Origin: Apostichopus japonicus
Lineage: Eukaryota > Echinodermata > Holothuroidea > Aspidochirotida > Stichopodidae
Length of the DNA stretch: 64,000 nt
Assembly: GCF_037975245.1 (NCBI RefSeq)
Contig: NC_092571.1
Span: 26,490,564 to 26,554,563 of the forward strand
Reading direction: 5' to 3'
The first letter of the stretch is position 1, and every line of letters starts with the position of its first letter. A program made the position numbers and the translations under genes. Under the pieces are notes generated by a model. The model saw only the letters and a list, made by a program, of their open reading frames with translations, was not told the DNA's origin and made no database searches. This document shows positions 61,071 through 64,000 of the stretch, one piece after another.

Positions 61071-61125
61071 TTTGAGCGGTATACATGCACAGCACCAGAA
61101 AACACTGAATGGTAGTCACGGACAT
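61071..61125 (-). CDS. Ig receptor 2, exon 1 (signal peptide)
   Basis: The ATG at 61125 opens MSVTTIQCFLVLCMYTAQ, a short hydrophobic leader, and the exon ends one base into a codon at AAA|GTAAGT. Exon 2 supplies the other two bases (Thr), so the phases agree. Cleavage is likely after Ala or Gln near the exon end. The intron is 292 bp, short for this window. The receptor would be secreted or on the cell surface depending on exons not seen here. Confidence 0.8.
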
Positions 61126-61241
61126 TCTATTTAGCTTTTCTTCACAAACTTTCAATGAAAAAAATACGATTTGACAAATAAGGCTTCTTCCTTTTACAAC
61201 AACTAATAACAGTGTATTGTATGTTACATATCAACGCTATA

Positions 61242-61248
61242 TTTTATA
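61242..61248 (-). promoter_or_regulatory. Possible TATA box of Ig receptor 2
   Basis: TATAAAA on the minus strand, 117 bases before the ATG. AT-rich background makes chance occurrence likely. Confidence 0.3.
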
Positions 61249-61249
61249 C

Positions 61250-64000
61250 AGGAAAGGGTAAGTGGCGCCTGATAAATTGAGAGCGCCCTTTGGAATTTGT
61301 TATGAAAAACAATTGTGTTCAAAACAATCACTTTGAATTTAAGGTCTTTGGGTTCATCGGGTGCAAACAACAGAAGGTGGCAATATTTTTTCCCTTTTCC
61401 TTAATTCGCGGTCAAGTCTTGTGAGTTCTTATGAATACCGATTTTGTCATGTTTTGTGATTGTGTTATCTTAGGTGCTTGTTTTTTCTCTCTCACATGCT
61501 GGGTGTGAAATACTTCAAACCCAAAGAAAAAAGGTGTCAATGATATAAAACGCGCCGCGAGGATCATCAGGGAGTGATTATTGTCGATGAATTCGGTCTA
61601 AGAAAGTCGAGTTTATTTCGTGAACATAATTTCGTTGTAAATATTCATTGAAAGTGAGTTGTTTTCATACCTTATAATAAACGCGCTAAAACAGGTGAAT
61701 TCTTACAGCATTTTAATTTGTGTACACTTTATTTTGATAATTTCAGACAAGATATTGTCACGGAATTTATTGGACCGATACAAGCGATAATGACATAGCA
61801 CACATAGTAAACAGTGTATGATAATGTATTGCGCCGCTATTTAATAAAGTTATTAATTTAAATATGCATGAGAATATTCACATCAGAAAATAACTTACAA
61901 CAAATATATGAATTATCCGAAACTTTTTGTAAATGGCTTACAGGTATACAATAATTTATGAAGATACCCAAACATTTGAATATCATAGATTTCTTATTTC
62001 TTTATAGATAGTCAAGAACAAAAGAAATTTAAATGAAATGCTGTCCTTTTTACGTTTCTCAGTATGGCAACATATTCAGGCAAGCTTTTCTTCTATCTTT
62101 GTTATTTTATATTTTGGTTTCATCACAGCCCTCCATGTTTCTCACTGTCCGCTTGATAGTGGTTGTGCATGAAAACCCATCATGCATTCATTAATTCATT
62201 CAAATGCCCAGCTGACGTCAGTATAGGTAGTTAGTATAGACCCCAAATTATAGAACCCTTTAATTGCTAGAAGTTTTCAGAAAGTACATTCCTGGAGGTC
62301 TTTACTCTCCAAATTGTCTTCAGACAATTTTAAGGAACACAAGATGACTGAATGTCAAACGATCTCCGATGGTGTAACAAAGTTCATACCACCACCTCAA
62401 ATAACAATTAATAGTGGCAACTGCACTTATTTGTGTATTACAATAACTTACAATAACGAAAAAACATATAGGCATAGGAAAGTGATGAAGATTAAACTTA
62501 TTTCCTTCATAATAAAAAATGACACAAATATTTGATTTCAAGTTCCTTCACATTGCCCCCCCCCCAAATAAAAACACCCTTCCCAACAACAAACATATTA
62601 TCTTTACTTGTGGATTGTACAATTATAATATAACATTTTGCAGATGAATATACCTTATTTTAATTGTAGAAATTCAAATGATATATTCTTGGTTGAAAAT
62701 ATCAATTCAATATTTTGGAAGAAGCATTTCCTTTATTTCAACAATGTGCACCAAAATGACATCTAAATACATTTGACATTTACCCTTCATACGCATCAGT
62801 ATCGCACGTCCAAGAGTCAATAACTAATTATAAGCTTAGGTCTTATCCTATTTTCAATAGGATTGAGCAAATATGCATCGAGGAATCAGTGCCTTTGAAC
62901 TGATGCTGACAGATCAATTAAAAAAAATATAAAGAAAGATTGACGGACGGACAGACACGCGTTCACAAAGATAGATAGTTCACTATACAATAACTTTACA
63001 TCTACTTCGTTAATATACCGAAACATTTACAACCTGCACAAAACGGTTTACTATTACATCCAGGTAAGTACCGTAGTCATTTGGAAATTAGTCATTGGAG
63101 CGACAACAACAAAAAACAGAAATTCGCAATACCCGGGGAATTTTAATGCCACTTACAAAAGCTAGTGCTGACCAGAGGTATTAATAAAAAGTCTCTATTA
63201 ACCAACTTGCTGACTCAACATTATATTATGTAACCACTGCTGCACAATCTTTGAGAAAGCAATGATCATTTTTACTTTAGCTTTATAGAGTTGGCAAATG
63301 TATTGTAGTTCCGATTTAAGACCTATTTGAGTCACAATTACTTGCCTAGCATGGTACTGGTTACACAGGTGTGAACAGAAACTGAAAAAGTAATGAAAAT
63401 ATTAATTTCAATCATGATCATAACCATATTGTAGCTTATATAAAAAATAATGACATACAGACACATTGTCCTAATACGACGTATATAGCGAATCTTGGTC
63501 CCAAGAAAATTTGGGGCAAACGTTAGCTAAGCTAGGTCACATCAAAACCCCACTTATCTCCCACTCTGGCAGCAGACTGTCACAGTTAGTGACATTGTTC
63601 CCTCCCTGCTAACCACAGGATGAAATATCCAGCTATAGATATGCTTGGATTCATATGTGTGGAATCAATGGAGTGTAAATATATTGTGAATCTTATGCAA
63701 CCAAGGAGGTTCCGCTAGATCCTCCTTGGTGCAACTAACTGGCCTCTGAGGCTCTTTATGTTTTGTAGTGGAATGTATACACACAGCCAGTACACATAAA
63801 ATGTGCATACAGTCAATATACATAATTATGTTACTGTACTTGTACACTTCTGATAGAAGGAAATACTGATAGAAAGATACAGCCCATTCTTCATCTACAT
63901 GTTTAGTGTTATGTTGAATAACGGCAACTAAGTATTCAATTGGTAGCTATAGCTAAATTTTCGGGAAATGTACTTACATTCTTGATTGCAGGCAAATGCA
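61250..64000. other. Upstream flank of Ig receptor 2, no gene seen
   Basis: AT-rich; overlapping 73-codon frames at 62314-62541 on both strands are not recognised. An inverted repeat lies at 63696-63734. Confidence 0.5.
63696..63734. repeat. Perfect-stem hairpin
   Basis: CCAAGGAGG (63701-63709) pairs with CCTCCTTGG (63721-63729) around an 11-nt loop; TGCA on both sides extends the stem past a one-base bulge. Confidence 0.7.

Overview
The window is AT-rich metazoan DNA: long introns, GT-AG spliced immunoglobulin-superfamily (Ig) exons in phase 1, many homopolymer G/C tracts and dense nested transposons. A marine invertebrate deuterostome, perhaps an echinoderm, fits best, but that is a guess from style and not shown by any one gene. 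No bacterial gene, CRISPR array, rRNA or tRNA was seen. Almost all open reading frames are chance frames in introns or repeats, so genes here were found as splice-bounded exons.

Layout. (1) 1-7656 continuing at 21992-22386: tandem units of about 1.4-2 kb ('array A'), each with a 24-nt (one 18-nt) splice-bounded microexon. The flanking intron sequence is conserved between units, but the microexons are very different from each other. (2) 7657-21991: a 14.3-kb element with 30-bp terminal inverted repeats (TIRs) splits array A. It carries a 14-mer repeated near both ends, and a chain of elements inserted one in another, eight levels deep (9102-15284). (3) 23421-26962: 'array B', 13 microexon-like units of 21-24 nt, spaced about 300 bp in a repeating alpha-beta-gamma order, followed by a possible terminal exon at 27837. 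(4) 28462-36737: a plus-strand multi-exon Ig receptor gene with signal peptide, four Ig-type domains, a transmembrane exon and a short tail. (5) 37460-43680: a broken Harbinger-like transposase between ~280-bp direct repeats, and hAT-like non-autonomous elements. (6) 43968-45190: a Penelope-like fragment and a ~215-bp satellite. (7) 46402-46990: a deleted duplicate of part of the Ig receptor. (8) 50711-52440: a 5'-truncated Penelope-like element (reverse transcriptase plus GIY-YIG endonuclease) that starts with a 44-bp foldback. (9) 54439-60411: further hAT-like elements, TA microsatellites and Penelope debris. (10) 60479-61125: the first two exons of a second Ig receptor gene on the minus strand.

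How it fits together. Two Ig receptor genes and a broken copy mark an expanding receptor cluster. Arrays A and B sit just upstream of the first receptor and look like the microexon-rich 3' part of another gene whose 5' exons lie left of the window. The reading phase of array B cannot be settled by eye (phase 0 and phase 1 are both mostly open), and no transcript evidence is available here. The variable microexons in conserved introns are the best candidate for an undescribed diversification system.
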